A stretch of DNA of 7,149 bases from Alphaproteobacteria bacterium. GTDB lineage: Bacteria > Pseudomonadota > Alphaproteobacteria > SMXP01. The position numbers were made by a program, and so were the translations under genes. The notes below the pieces were generated by a model. The model searched no databases and was not told the origin of the DNA. It was given only the letters and a program-made list of their open reading frames with translations. This document shows, one piece after another, positions 1 through 5,934 of this stretch; the first letter of the stretch is position 1, and each line of letters opens with the position of its first letter. The stretch is taken from contig JANQLI010000296.1 of the NCBI GenBank assembly GCA_028280675.1, positions 1-7,149 on the forward strand. Reading direction: 5' to 3'.

Positions 1-41
1 GTTTGGAGAAGAGACTCTAGTGCTTTCTCGTCAGCGCAATA

Positions 42-57
42 CGTGAGACCTGTCACA
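42..57. promoter_or_regulatory. CRP/FNR-like palindrome upstream of serC promoter
   Basis: The bases read CGTGA-N6-TCACA, which differs from the classic CRP palindrome TGTGA-N6-TCACA at one half-site base. It lies just upstream of the proposed -35 box, with its centre about 53 bases before the expected transcription start. That is not a canonical activator position (about -41 or -61), so it could be an operator, a site for another CRP/FNR-family regulator, or chance. The palindrome is seen; its function is inferred. Confidence 0.3.
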
Positions 58-67
58 AAAACATCCA

Positions 68-96
68 TTGACTCTCCCTCCCAGCTCCCATATACG
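68..96 (+). promoter_or_regulatory. Promoter of serC-serA
   Basis: A -35 box TTGACT (68-73) and a -10 box TATACG (91-96) are separated by exactly 17 bases, close to the sigma-70/RpoD consensus. Transcription would start near 102-104, so the mRNA would begin at or just before the GC-rich hairpin at 104-130. The TTG inside the -35 box also opens an in-frame N-terminal extension of serC, but a promoter element is the better reading because the extension has no family similarity and would begin upstream of the transcript. Confidence 0.65.
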
Positions 97-101
97 GGCT
101 G

Positions 102-150
102 CGGGCCACGCCTCCCCAACGAGGCGCGCCTATTCTGCAAGGAGTAGGAG
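102..150 (+). ncRNA. serC-type leader RNA element (5' UTR hairpin)
   Basis: A hairpin forms from GGC (104-106) with GCC (128-130), a small internal loop, and CGCCTC (109-114) with GAGGCG (121-126), closing a CCCAAC loop. It sits at the predicted 5' end of the transcript and is followed by the serC ribosome binding site. Position, GC-rich stem and gene context resemble the serC RNA motif, a predicted cis-regulatory element described upstream of serC in Alphaproteobacteria. The match is from memory of the motif's general form, not from a covariance-model search. How the motif acts is not established; the CTCC of the 5' arm could also pair with the GGAG of the Shine-Dalgarno region. Confidence 0.55.
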
Positions 151-157
151 ACAAAAC

Positions 158-1327
158 ATGACTGATCTTGCGACACCGGACCTCCGTCCGGCACGACCGA
201 CCTTCTCATCTGGACCATGCGCTAAGCGCCCCGGATGGACCCTTCAAGCCCTTGAAAATGCGAGCCTTGGCCGCTCTCACCGCTCGAAAGAGGGGAAAGC
301 GAAGCTCTTGGACGCGATTGAGCGCACCCGTGAGGTGCTGGGCATTCCCGCCGCATACAAAATTGGCATTGTCGCCGCATCCGATACAGGCGCTGTGGAA
401 ATGGCGCTGTGGTCGCTCTTGGGCGCCCGCGGTGTTGATATGCTAGCTTGGGAAAGCTTCGGTGCGGGCTGGGTGACCGATGTGACCAAGCAGCTCAAAC
501 TTGATGATGTGCGGGTGCTGGACGCACCGTATGGTGAGTTGCCGAACCTTGGCGATGTGGATTTCACGCGCGATGTGGTTTTTACGTGGAACGGGACGAC
601 CTCAGGCGTGCGTGTGCCGAATGCGGATTGGATCCCGGCCGACCGGCAAGGCCTAACCATTTGTGATGCGACGTCTGCAGTGTTTGCGCAGGATCTCGAC
701 TGGGCCAAACTCGATGTGGTGACCTATTCATGGCAAAAAGTGATGGGCGGCGAAGCGGCCCATGGCATGTTGATCCTCAGCCCACGTGCCGTGGAACGTC
801 TTGAAAACTACACACCGCCCTGGCCTTTGCCGAAAATTTTCCGCCTGACTAAGGGTGGAAAGCTGATTGACGGTATTTTCAAAGGGGCGACCATCAACAC
901 CCCGTCCATGCTGTGTGTGGAAGACTATCTTGATGGCCTCACATGGGCGCAACAGATTGGCGGTTTGCCTGCGATGCAAAACCGTGCGGATGAGAACCTT
1001 GCTGCGATTGCCGATTGGGTGGACCAAACCGCTTGGGTCGATTTCTTGCCTATCTCGGAAGACATTCGCTCGAACACCTCTGTCTGTTTGAAAATTGTCG
1101 ATCCGCGGATCACGGCGCTGGATAAGGATGCGCAAGCCGCTGCGGCGAAAAAACTTGCGGCGCTTCTTGATGCAGAAGGTGTGGCTTATGACATCGGTGC
1201 TTACCGCGATGCGCCCTCTGGTCTGCGCATTTGGACCGGCGCAACGGTTGAGCTTAGCGACGTCAAAGCGCTTCTGCCGTGGCTCGATTGGGCCTTTGCA
1301 ACTGTCGTGAACGACATCGCTGCTTAA
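158..1327 (+). CDS. serC: Phosphoserine aminotransferase (Methanosarcina-type)
   Basis: SerC is the PLP-dependent enzyme that transfers the amino group of glutamate to 3-phosphohydroxypyruvate, giving O-phosphoserine, the second step of serine synthesis; related enzymes also act in pyridoxal phosphate synthesis. The protein is 389 residues. Visible landmarks are the N-terminal FSSGPCAKRPGW (16-27), a phosphate/cofactor region around AASDTGA (73-79), NGTTSG (145-150), the aspartate in TICDATSA (Asp170) expected to contact the PLP ring nitrogen, and the Schiff-base lysine in YSWQK (Lys194). This sequence type is the 'Methanosarcina-type' SerC common in alphaproteobacteria rather than the E. coli type. 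ATG 158 is chosen because AAGGAGTAGGAG (139-150) ends seven bases before it and because homology begins soon after it; a TTG start at 68 would add 30 residues lying in the promoter and leader. serA follows 56 bases downstream with no terminator between, so the two are probably one operon. Confidence 0.95.
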   Translation: MTDLATPDLRPARPTFSSGPCAKRPGWTLQALENASLGRSHRSKEGKAKLLDAIERTREVLGIPAAYKIGIVAASDTGAVEMALWSLLGARGVDMLAWESFGAGWVTDVTKQLKLDDVRVLDAPYGELPNLGDVDFTRDVVFTWNGTTSGVRVPNADWIPADRQGLTICDATSAVFAQDLDWAKLDVVTYSWQKVMGGEAAHGMLILSPRAVERLENYTPPWPLPKIFRLTKGGKLIDGIFKGATINTPSMLCVEDYLDGLTWAQQIGGLPAMQNRADENLAAIADWVDQTAWVDFLPISEDIRSNTSVCLKIVDPRITALDKDAQAAAAKKLAALLDAEGVAYDIGAYRDAPSGLRIWTGATVELSDVKALLPWLDWAFATVVNDIAA

Positions 1328-1383
1328 GACATCTTTACACGACCAATCCCTGCATATGCAGATGACAAGAAGGATGGAGTGCC

Positions 1384-2961
1384 ATGCCTAAAGTTTTGAT
1401 TTCCGATAAAATGAGCCCGCTGGCCGCCAAGGTGTTTGAAAATCGCGGTGTCGATGTGGATGTGATCACCGGCCTTTCCAAGGAAGAATTGATCGACATT
1501 ATTCCTCAATATGATGGCCTTGCTGTGCGCTCGGCGACGAAGGCCACGCAAGAGGTGATTGAGGCGGCGACCAATCTCAAAGTGATTGGCCGTGCTGGGA
1601 TTGGCGTTGACAATGTGGACATCCCCACGGCCACCGCCAAAGGCGTTGTGGTCATGAACACGCCCTTTGGTAATTCCATCACCACGGCCGAACACGCTAT
1701 TGCCATGATGATGTCGCTTGCACGAGAAATTCCGGCCGCGAATGAATCGACGCAAGCCGGGAAATGGGAAAAATCCCGTTTTATGGGTGTCGAAGTGACC
1801 AATAAAACACTCGGCATTATCGGTTGCGGCAATATCGGTGGCATTGTGGCGACCCGGGCAAAAGGTCTCGCCATGAAAGTGATCGCCTTTGATCCGTTCT
1901 TGACGCAACAGCGCGCTGATGAATTGGGTGTTGAGAAGGTTGAGCTTGATACTCTTTTGGAGCGCGCGGACTTTATTTCACTGCACACGCCGCTCACCGA
2001 TAAGACGCGCAATATTTTAAGTGCTGATGCGCTCAACAAAACAAAAAAAGGCGTGCGGATTGTCAATTGCGCGCGCGGTGGCTTGATCGACGAAGCGGCC
2101 TTAAAAGCGGCGCTTGAAAGCGGCCATGTTGCTGGCGCAGCGTTGGACGTGTTCTCTGAAGAACCTGCCAAAGACAACATTCTTTTCGGTACGGAAAATT
2201 TTATTGCAACGCCGCACTTAGGCGCGTCTACCACCGAAGCGCAAGAAAATGTGGCGTTGCAAGTTGCTGAGCAAATGGCTGACTATTTGGTGGCGGGGGG
2301 CGTCACGAATGCGCTGAATATTCCATCTGTTTCGGCGGATGAAGCGGCGCAGCTCAAGCCTTATATTAAGCTTGCGGAAGAATTAGGTCTTTTTGCCGGG
2401 CAAGTCACCGAAAGCGCCATTACCAAGGTTGAGATCGAATATGCCGGTAAGATTCGTGATCTGAACACCAAGCCATTAACGGCGGCGGCCTTGGCCGGTC
2501 TTCTGCGACCTCTCGTGGAGGACGCCAACATGGTCAATGCGCCGATCGTCGCGGAAGAGCGCGGCATGCATATCAGCGAAACATCCCGCGAGGCGCAAGG
2601 CGCTTATGAAACCTATATGCGCCTGACGATCACCACTGAGAAACAAATACGCAGCGTGGCGGGGACGGTGTTCTCGGATGGCCATCCGCGCATCATTCAG
2701 ATCAAAGGGATCAATATGGAGGCGTCTGTTACGCCTCATATGCTTTTTGTCACCAATCAAGACAAACCTGGCTTTATTGGTGCTCTTGGCACGCTTCTTG
2801 GCGAATCGGACGTCAATATTGCGACCTTTGCGTTGGGCCGCGCCGAAGAGGGTGGCGACGCCATTGCGCTTGTCGCCGTCGATCAGCCTGTTGATAGCGA
2901 GATTCTGGCAAAAGTGTCGGCTTTGCCCCATGTGGTGCAAGCCAAAGGTCTTGCCTTTTAA
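1384..2961 (+). CDS. serA: D-3-phosphoglycerate dehydrogenase
   Basis: SerA oxidises 3-phosphoglycerate to 3-phosphohydroxypyruvate with NAD+, the entry step of the phosphorylated serine pathway, and supplies the substrate of SerC encoded just upstream. The 525-residue length is that of the long form: catalytic and NAD-binding domains (about 1-315), an intervening ASB-type regulatory domain (about 320-445) and a C-terminal ACT domain (about 453-525). The Rossmann motif is LGIIGCGNIGG (GxGxxG at 147-152). The catalytic set of the D-2-hydroxyacid dehydrogenase family is present: Arg231 in NCARGGLID, Glu260 in DVFSEEP and His278 in ATPHLGAST. The ACT domain often mediates serine feedback inhibition in this family, but whether it does here cannot be read from sequence. 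A GGATGGAG ribosome binding site precedes ATG 1384. The coding region is intact. Confidence 0.97.
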   Translation: MPKVLISDKMSPLAAKVFENRGVDVDVITGLSKEELIDIIPQYDGLAVRSATKATQEVIEAATNLKVIGRAGIGVDNVDIPTATAKGVVVMNTPFGNSITTAEHAIAMMMSLAREIPAANESTQAGKWEKSRFMGVEVTNKTLGIIGCGNIGGIVATRAKGLAMKVIAFDPFLTQQRADELGVEKVELDTLLERADFISLHTPLTDKTRNILSADALNKTKKGVRIVNCARGGLIDEAALKAALESGHVAGAALDVFSEEPAKDNILFGTENFIATPHLGASTTEAQENVALQVAEQMADYLVAGGVTNALNIPSVSADEAAQLKPYIKLAEELGLFAGQVTESAITKVEIEYAGKIRDLNTKPLTAAALAGLLRPLVEDANMVNAPIVAEERGMHISETSREAQGAYETYMRLTITTEKQIRSVAGTVFSDGHPRIIQIKGINMEASVTPHMLFVTNQDKPGFIGALGTLLGESDVNIATFALGRAEEGGDAIALVAVDQPVDSEILAKVSALPHVVQAKGLAF

Positions 2962-3000
2962 GGGCAAATTGCAGCGCGAAAAGAATCTGGCAATTCGCCC
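2962..3000 (+). other. Stem-loop directly after serA
   Basis: Immediately after the serA stop codon, GGGC (2962-2965) and AATTGC (2967-2972) can pair with GCAATT (2990-2995) and GCCC (2997-3000), a ten-pair stem with one A/C mismatch and a 17-base loop. The following bases (GATTTAGC) are not a proper U-tract, so it is a poor intrinsic terminator by itself. It could protect the 3' end of the serC-serA message or be part of a leader for purA. Confidence 0.4.
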
Positions 3001-3023
3001 GATTTAGCGCTAGAAACCCTCGG

Positions 3024-3059
3024 AAGCTGGCTGGGGCTGACCTCCATGCCAGCTTTTTT
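3024..3059 (+). terminator. Intrinsic terminator or attenuator between serA and purA
   Basis: AAGCTGGC (3024-3031) pairs perfectly with GCCAGCTT (3048-3055). The stem can extend inward through TGGGG/CCTCCA with one bulged T. Six T residues in a row (3054-3059) overlap and follow the 3' arm. This is the form of a Rho-independent terminator. It ends 33 bases before the purA ATG, and I found no convincing promoter between it and purA. purA may therefore be transcribed by read-through or from an upstream promoter subject to attenuation. Confidence 0.6.
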
Positions 3060-3092
3060 GTGTCTCTGCCAAGTTGAAGGAGAAGGACTCTC

Positions 3093-4385
3093 ATGGCCAA
3101 TGTGGTTGTGGTCGGTGCTCAATGGGGCGACGAGGGAAAGGGTAAGATTGTCGATTGGCTATCGGAACGGGCCGATGTGGTGGTGCGGTTCCAAGGCGGT
3201 CACAATGCAGGACATACCCTTGTCGTTGATGGCACCACATATAAGCTCAGTCTCCTTCCCTCTGGTATCGTTCGTGGTGGCAAGCTCTCGGTAATTGGCA
3301 ATGGCGTTGTCGTAGATCCTTGGGCTTTGGTCGCTGAAATGGATCGCCTGCGCGATCAAGGTGTTGAGATTACTCCTGAGAATTTGATCATCGCGGAAAA
3401 TGCGTCGTTGATATTGCCTGTGCACGGAGAATTAGACGCCCTTCGGGAAGCATCGAAAACAGGCACCAAGATCGGCACGACCAAACGCGGCATTGGTCCA
3501 GCCTATGAAGATAAAGTGGGCCGGCGCGCCATCCGCGTGGTTGATTTGGCAGACAAAGACACGCTGAAAGGCAAAGTGGATGGTTTGCTTGAGCATCACA
3601 ATGCGCTGCGCGGGGGTTTTGGTGAAAGTGAATACGATGCCGCTGCGTTACTGACAAAACTCACAGACATTGCCGATCAGATTTTGCCCTTTGCGGCGCC
3701 CGTGTGGAGCCGTCTTGAAGAGGCTCGAAAAACGTCGAAACGCATTTTGTTTGAAGGTGCGCAAGGCACTCTTTTGGATATTGATCACGGCACATATCCA
3801 TTCGTTACATCATCCAACACCATTGCCGGGCAGGCAGCGGCGGGCTCTGGCCTTGGGCCGTCTGCACTCAATTATGTGCTTGGCATTACCAAAGCCTACA
3901 CGACCCGTGTGGGAGAAGGGCCGTTCCCAACTGAACTGACGGATGACATTGGGCAAGGGCTCGGTGAACGGGGTCATGAATTTGGCACGGTCACTGGCCG
4001 TTCGCGCCGTTGCGGCTGGTTTGACGCGGTGCTTGTCCGTCAATCGATGATTACGGGTGGGATTGACGGCATTGCGCTCACCAAACTCGATGTATTGGAT
4101 GGCATGGACGAGCTGAAGGTGTGCGTTGGCTATCAAATTGATGGCAAAGAGGTTGATCACTTGCCTGCTGGCCGCGATGCGCAAGCGAAAGTCGAACCAG
4201 TTTATGAAACCCTTGAAGGATGGTCGGATTCTACGGAAGGGGCGCGCTCCTGGGCAGACCTTCCCGCAACGGCGGTGAAATATGTCAAGCGTGTCGAAGA
4301 ATTGATCGGGGCGCCCGTGGCGCTTCTCTCCACATCACCCGAGCGCGACGACACAATTTTGATGCGCGATCCGTTTGCGGATTGA
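3093..4385 (+). CDS. purA: Adenylosuccinate synthetase
   Basis: PurA joins IMP and aspartate using GTP to make adenylosuccinate, the first committed step from IMP to AMP. The 430-residue protein has the usual length and key residues at E. coli-like numbering: Asp13 and the P-loop-like GDEGKGK (12-18), and His41 in GGHNAGHT. Further motifs are IGTTKRGIGPAYEDK (127-141), EGAQGTLLDID (221-231), TGRSRRCGWFD (301-311) and the guanine-binding TKLDVLDG with Lys331 and Asp333. AAGGAGAAGG (3077-3086) lies just upstream of ATG 3093. It follows serA by 131 bases containing two stem-loops, and is followed by a glycosyltransferase gene after only eight bases. The reading frame is complete and shows no oddity. 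Confidence 0.98.
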   Translation: MANVVVVGAQWGDEGKGKIVDWLSERADVVVRFQGGHNAGHTLVVDGTTYKLSLLPSGIVRGGKLSVIGNGVVVDPWALVAEMDRLRDQGVEITPENLIIAENASLILPVHGELDALREASKTGTKIGTTKRGIGPAYEDKVGRRAIRVVDLADKDTLKGKVDGLLEHHNALRGGFGESEYDAAALLTKLTDIADQILPFAAPVWSRLEEARKTSKRILFEGAQGTLLDIDHGTYPFVTSSNTIAGQAAAGSGLGPSALNYVLGITKAYTTRVGEGPFPTELTDDIGQGLGERGHEFGTVTGRSRRCGWFDAVLVRQSMITGGIDGIALTKLDVLDGMDELKVCVGYQIDGKEVDHLPAGRDAQAKVEPVYETLEGWSDSTEGARSWADLPATAVKYVKRVEELIGAPVALLSTSPERDDTILMRDPFAD

Positions 4386-4393
4386 TAAGTCTG

Positions 4394-5221
4394 ATGATGG
4401 CTCCTGATATTTATATTATTAGCCTGAAAGAGGAGATTGCACGACGTCAACGTAGGTCGGAGATCATGGATCATTTTGGTCTGTCCTATCAGTTTTTTGA
4501 TGCAGTTGATGGGCGTCAAATGGACGTTCGTGAACAACCTATGTATCATAGTTCTAAGCGGCTAACCTATTTTGGCCGTCATCTTAAAGGGGCTGAATGG
4601 GGGTGCCTCCTATCGCATCTTCGGGTGTGTGAAGATGTCGTTCAAAGAAACTTACCTTATGCCCTGATCTTTGAAGATGATGTGATCATTGATGATGAGT
4701 TTATGGATGTTATGAAAGCCATTGCGCATATGCAAAAATCATTTGATCTCATTCGTGTATTTGGTCGCAAGAAAATTGCTCAAGCAGGGTCACGTCCAGC
4801 GTATCGGTTGACGGATACTTATTTTCTAGGACGCTTGAAAACGGCGCCGGGTGGTGCGTATGCCTATTTTATATCGCGTAGAGGAGCAAAAAAGCTTCTT
4901 GATTATTGTAGAACAAAAAAGGTTGCCTACCCTATTGATGCAATAATGGGGCGTTGTTGGGAAACGGGATTGGATGCCTATACCATTGGGACCTTGCGTT
5001 CAGAGTATAGGCCCCTCGTGACAGTGGACTTAGACATCAAATCATCAATTGGTGAAGATCGTTTTGACAAAACGCTCTCGGATATTGATGGATTCCGGCG
5101 GTTCGTATTCCCACTAACACGTATTTGGTTTAAAATTACAGAAAATGTTGGTAAGCGTGCCTTTTATTTAAAAACACTTCTGTCTGATAGTAAATCTTAC
5201 CGGAATTCTCAATCTCAATAG
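4394..5221 (+). CDS. Glycosyltransferase family 25 protein (LPS-type)
   Basis: This 275-residue protein matches the family-25 glycosyltransferases (Pfam Glyco_transf_25), which add sugars during lipooligosaccharide or LPS assembly at the cytoplasmic side of the inner membrane. Landmarks are the N-terminal IYIISLKEE (6-14) leading to FFDAVDGRQ (34-42), the GAEWGCLLSHLRVCED block (66-81), LIFEDDVIID with the acidic EDD triad (94-96) expected to bind nucleotide-sugar/metal, and GGAYAYFISRRGAKKLLDY followed by PIDAIMG (153-186). No signal peptide or membrane segment is evident. ATG 4394 (or the adjacent ATG 4397) is preferred over a longer frame from 4220 because the longer N-terminus overlaps purA and lacks family similarity. 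The ribosome binding site is weak and the gene begins eight bases after the purA stop, suggesting translational coupling. Base composition is more AT-rich than in purA (21 G/C in 4681-4740, 17 in 5161-5220, against 34 in 4141-4200), which hints at separate acquisition. The sugar and acceptor are unknown. Confidence 0.85.
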   Translation: MMAPDIYIISLKEEIARRQRRSEIMDHFGLSYQFFDAVDGRQMDVREQPMYHSSKRLTYFGRHLKGAEWGCLLSHLRVCEDVVQRNLPYALIFEDDVIIDDEFMDVMKAIAHMQKSFDLIRVFGRKKIAQAGSRPAYRLTDTYFLGRLKTAPGGAYAYFISRRGAKKLLDYCRTKKVAYPIDAIMGRCWETGLDAYTIGTLRSEYRPLVTVDLDIKSSIGEDRFDKTLSDIDGFRRFVFPLTRIWFKITENVGKRAFYLKTLLSDSKSYRNSQSQ

Positions 5222-5231
5222 ATCTGTAAAT

Positions 5232-5262
5232 AAAAAACCCCGCATCAGTTGATACGGGGTTT
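5232..5262. terminator. Terminator between convergent GT25 gene and infC (bidirectional)
   Basis: AAACCCCG (5235-5242) pairs with CGGGGTTT (5255-5262), and ATC/GAT continues the stem inside after one mismatch. Reading infC on the minus strand, the hairpin is followed by six U residues and then AUUU, a strong intrinsic terminator. On the plus strand only three U residues follow, so it is a weaker end for the glycosyltransferase transcript. Confidence 0.85.
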
Positions 5263-5285
5263 GGCATGTTGCGATTTAAAACGTG

Positions 5286-5825
5286 TTAGCGTGGCGCCAT
5301 CACCATCACCATCATGCGCCCTTCCATTTTGGGTTCCAGCTCCACTTTCGTGGTGTCTTCGAATTGTTCTTTAATGCGTTGTAGAACATTCATGCCAAGA
5401 TCTTGGTGGGCCATTTCGCGGCCGCGAAAACGCATTGTCACTTTCACCTTATCGCCGTCATTGATGAAACGTTCAAGCGCACGCATTTTCACGTCATAAT
5501 CATGCGTGTCGATATTCGGGCGCATTTTGATTTCTTTGACCTCAACCGTTTTTTGTTTTTTCTTGGCTTCGTTCTTACGCTTCTGTTCCTGGTATTTGTA
5601 TTTGCCGTAATCCAGGATTTTGCAGACGGGAGGTTTAGCGGTTGGAGAGACCTCGACAAGATCAAGGCCAACATCTATGGCCGCTTCGAGGGCGTCACTA
5701 GTGGCGACTATTCCTTTTTTCTCTCCTTCTTCGTCAATCAGTAAAACCTCATCAACGGTGATCTGATCATTAACGCGGGGCCCATCATTTGAGGGCGCGG
5801 CCGCTTTGTGTGGTCTACGTGCTAT
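5286..5825 (-). CDS. infC: Translation initiation factor IF-3, with ATA start codon
   Basis: IF-3 binds the 30S subunit, prevents premature joining with 50S, and proofreads the start codon and initiator tRNA. Translating from 5825 on the minus strand gives 179 residues. The N-domain contains RRPHKAA, RVNDQITVDEVLLIDEEGE (17-35) and GLDLVEVSPTAKPPVCKILDYGKYKY (53-78, including the IF-3 signature). A lysine-rich linker (EAKKKQK, 86-92) follows, then the C-domain VKEIKMRPNIDTHDYDVK and FRGREMAHQDLG, ending MVMVMAPR. The frame is open back to a stop at 5871-5873 but has no ATG, GTG or TTG before Met101. The proposed start is ATA (5825-5823), seven bases after AGGAG (5837-5833), giving MARRPHK, a usual family N-terminus. 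Rare start codons in infC are known (AUU in E. coli) and serve autoregulation, since IF-3 discriminates against them; the same is inferred here. A standard gene caller would report only the C-terminal 79 residues. A terminator follows directly, so infC ends its transcript alone, without rpmI-rplT. Confidence 0.93.
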   Translation of the reverse strand: MARRPHKAAAPSNDGPRVNDQITVDEVLLIDEEGEKKGIVATSDALEAAIDVGLDLVEVSPTAKPPVCKILDYGKYKYQEQKRKNEAKKKQKTVEVKEIKMRPNIDTHDYDVKMRALERFINDGDKVKVTMRFRGREMAHQDLGMNVLQRIKEQFEDTTKVELEPKMEGRMMVMVMAPR

Positions 5826-5851
5826 TGGGAGTCTCCTATGGATTGTTTCAT
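5822..5851 (-). CDS. Possible 9-codon upstream reading frame overlapping infC start
   Basis: In the infC leader an ATG (5851-5849) opens MKQSIGDSQ followed by TAG (5824-5822). GGAAAGGA lies about nine bases before the ATG, a plausible ribosome binding site. The stop codon shares two bases with the proposed ATA start of infC, and the infC Shine-Dalgarno AGGAG lies inside this small frame. Such an arrangement would suit translational coupling or re-initiation onto a weak start codon. A frame this short may also occur by chance, and no homology can be judged. Confidence 0.3.
   Translation of the reverse strand: MKQSIGDSQ
5833..5837 (-). promoter_or_regulatory. Ribosome binding site of infC that fixes the ATA start
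   Basis: On the minus strand AGGAG lies seven bases before ATA (5825-5823). It is the only good Shine-Dalgarno match near the expected IF-3 N-terminus, and it supports ATA over any internal codon as the start. Confidence 0.75.
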
Positions 5852-5904
5852 CAAAAAGTGTCCTTTCCGGTTAGATGGTTTTGCCCATCGCGTTGAAAAC
5901 GTAG

Positions 5905-5934
5905 GTTATACGCGAAAAAGGGCGGTCTTATCAA
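5905..5934 (-). promoter_or_regulatory. Promoter of infC within the end of the GT9 gene
   Basis: On the minus strand a -35 box TTGATA (5934-5929) and a -10 box TATAAC (5910-5905) are spaced 18 bases apart, each one base from the sigma-70 consensus. Transcription would start near 5898, leaving a leader of about 73 bases before the infC ATA. The -35 box overlaps the stop codon of the upstream glycosyltransferase gene. Within the leader, GATGG and CCATC can form a small five-pair hairpin. Confidence 0.6.

Noticed and set aside
83..100. Small inverted repeat (CCC/GGG with AG/CT) before serC
   Set aside because: It spans the -10 box and lies upstream of the inferred transcription start, so it would not be in the RNA; the pairing is also short.
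68..157. In-frame N-terminal extension of serC from TTG 68
   Set aside because: The TTG belongs to the -35 box, the extension lies in the promoter and leader, it has no family similarity, and ATG 158 has a strong ribosome binding site.
1350..1361. Perfect 12-base palindrome CTGCATATGCAG between serC and serA
   Set aside because: No U-tract, no partner site elsewhere in the window and no known operator recognised; a 12-base palindrome may occur by chance. As an RNA hairpin it would have almost no loop.
1324..1908. Long minus-strand open frame opposite serA
   Set aside because: It is antisense to the well-conserved serA frame, its product is low-complexity and His/Arg-rich with no recognised domain; it reflects codon usage of serA.
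4220..4393. Longer frame of the family-25 gene starting inside purA
   Set aside because: It overlaps the conserved end of purA in another frame and the added residues do not resemble the family; ATG 4394 begins right before the conserved IYIISLK segment.
5414..5429. Perfect 16-base palindrome TTTCGCGGCCGCGAAA inside infC
   Set aside because: It encodes the conserved Phe-Arg-Gly-Arg-Glu of IF-3 with ordinary codons; protein constraint explains it and nothing nearby suggests a recombination or binding site.
5871..5888. Five-codon ATG frame (MGKTI) in the infC leader
   Set aside because: No ribosome binding site precedes it, it is very short, and it is separated from the infC start by a stop and 45 bases.
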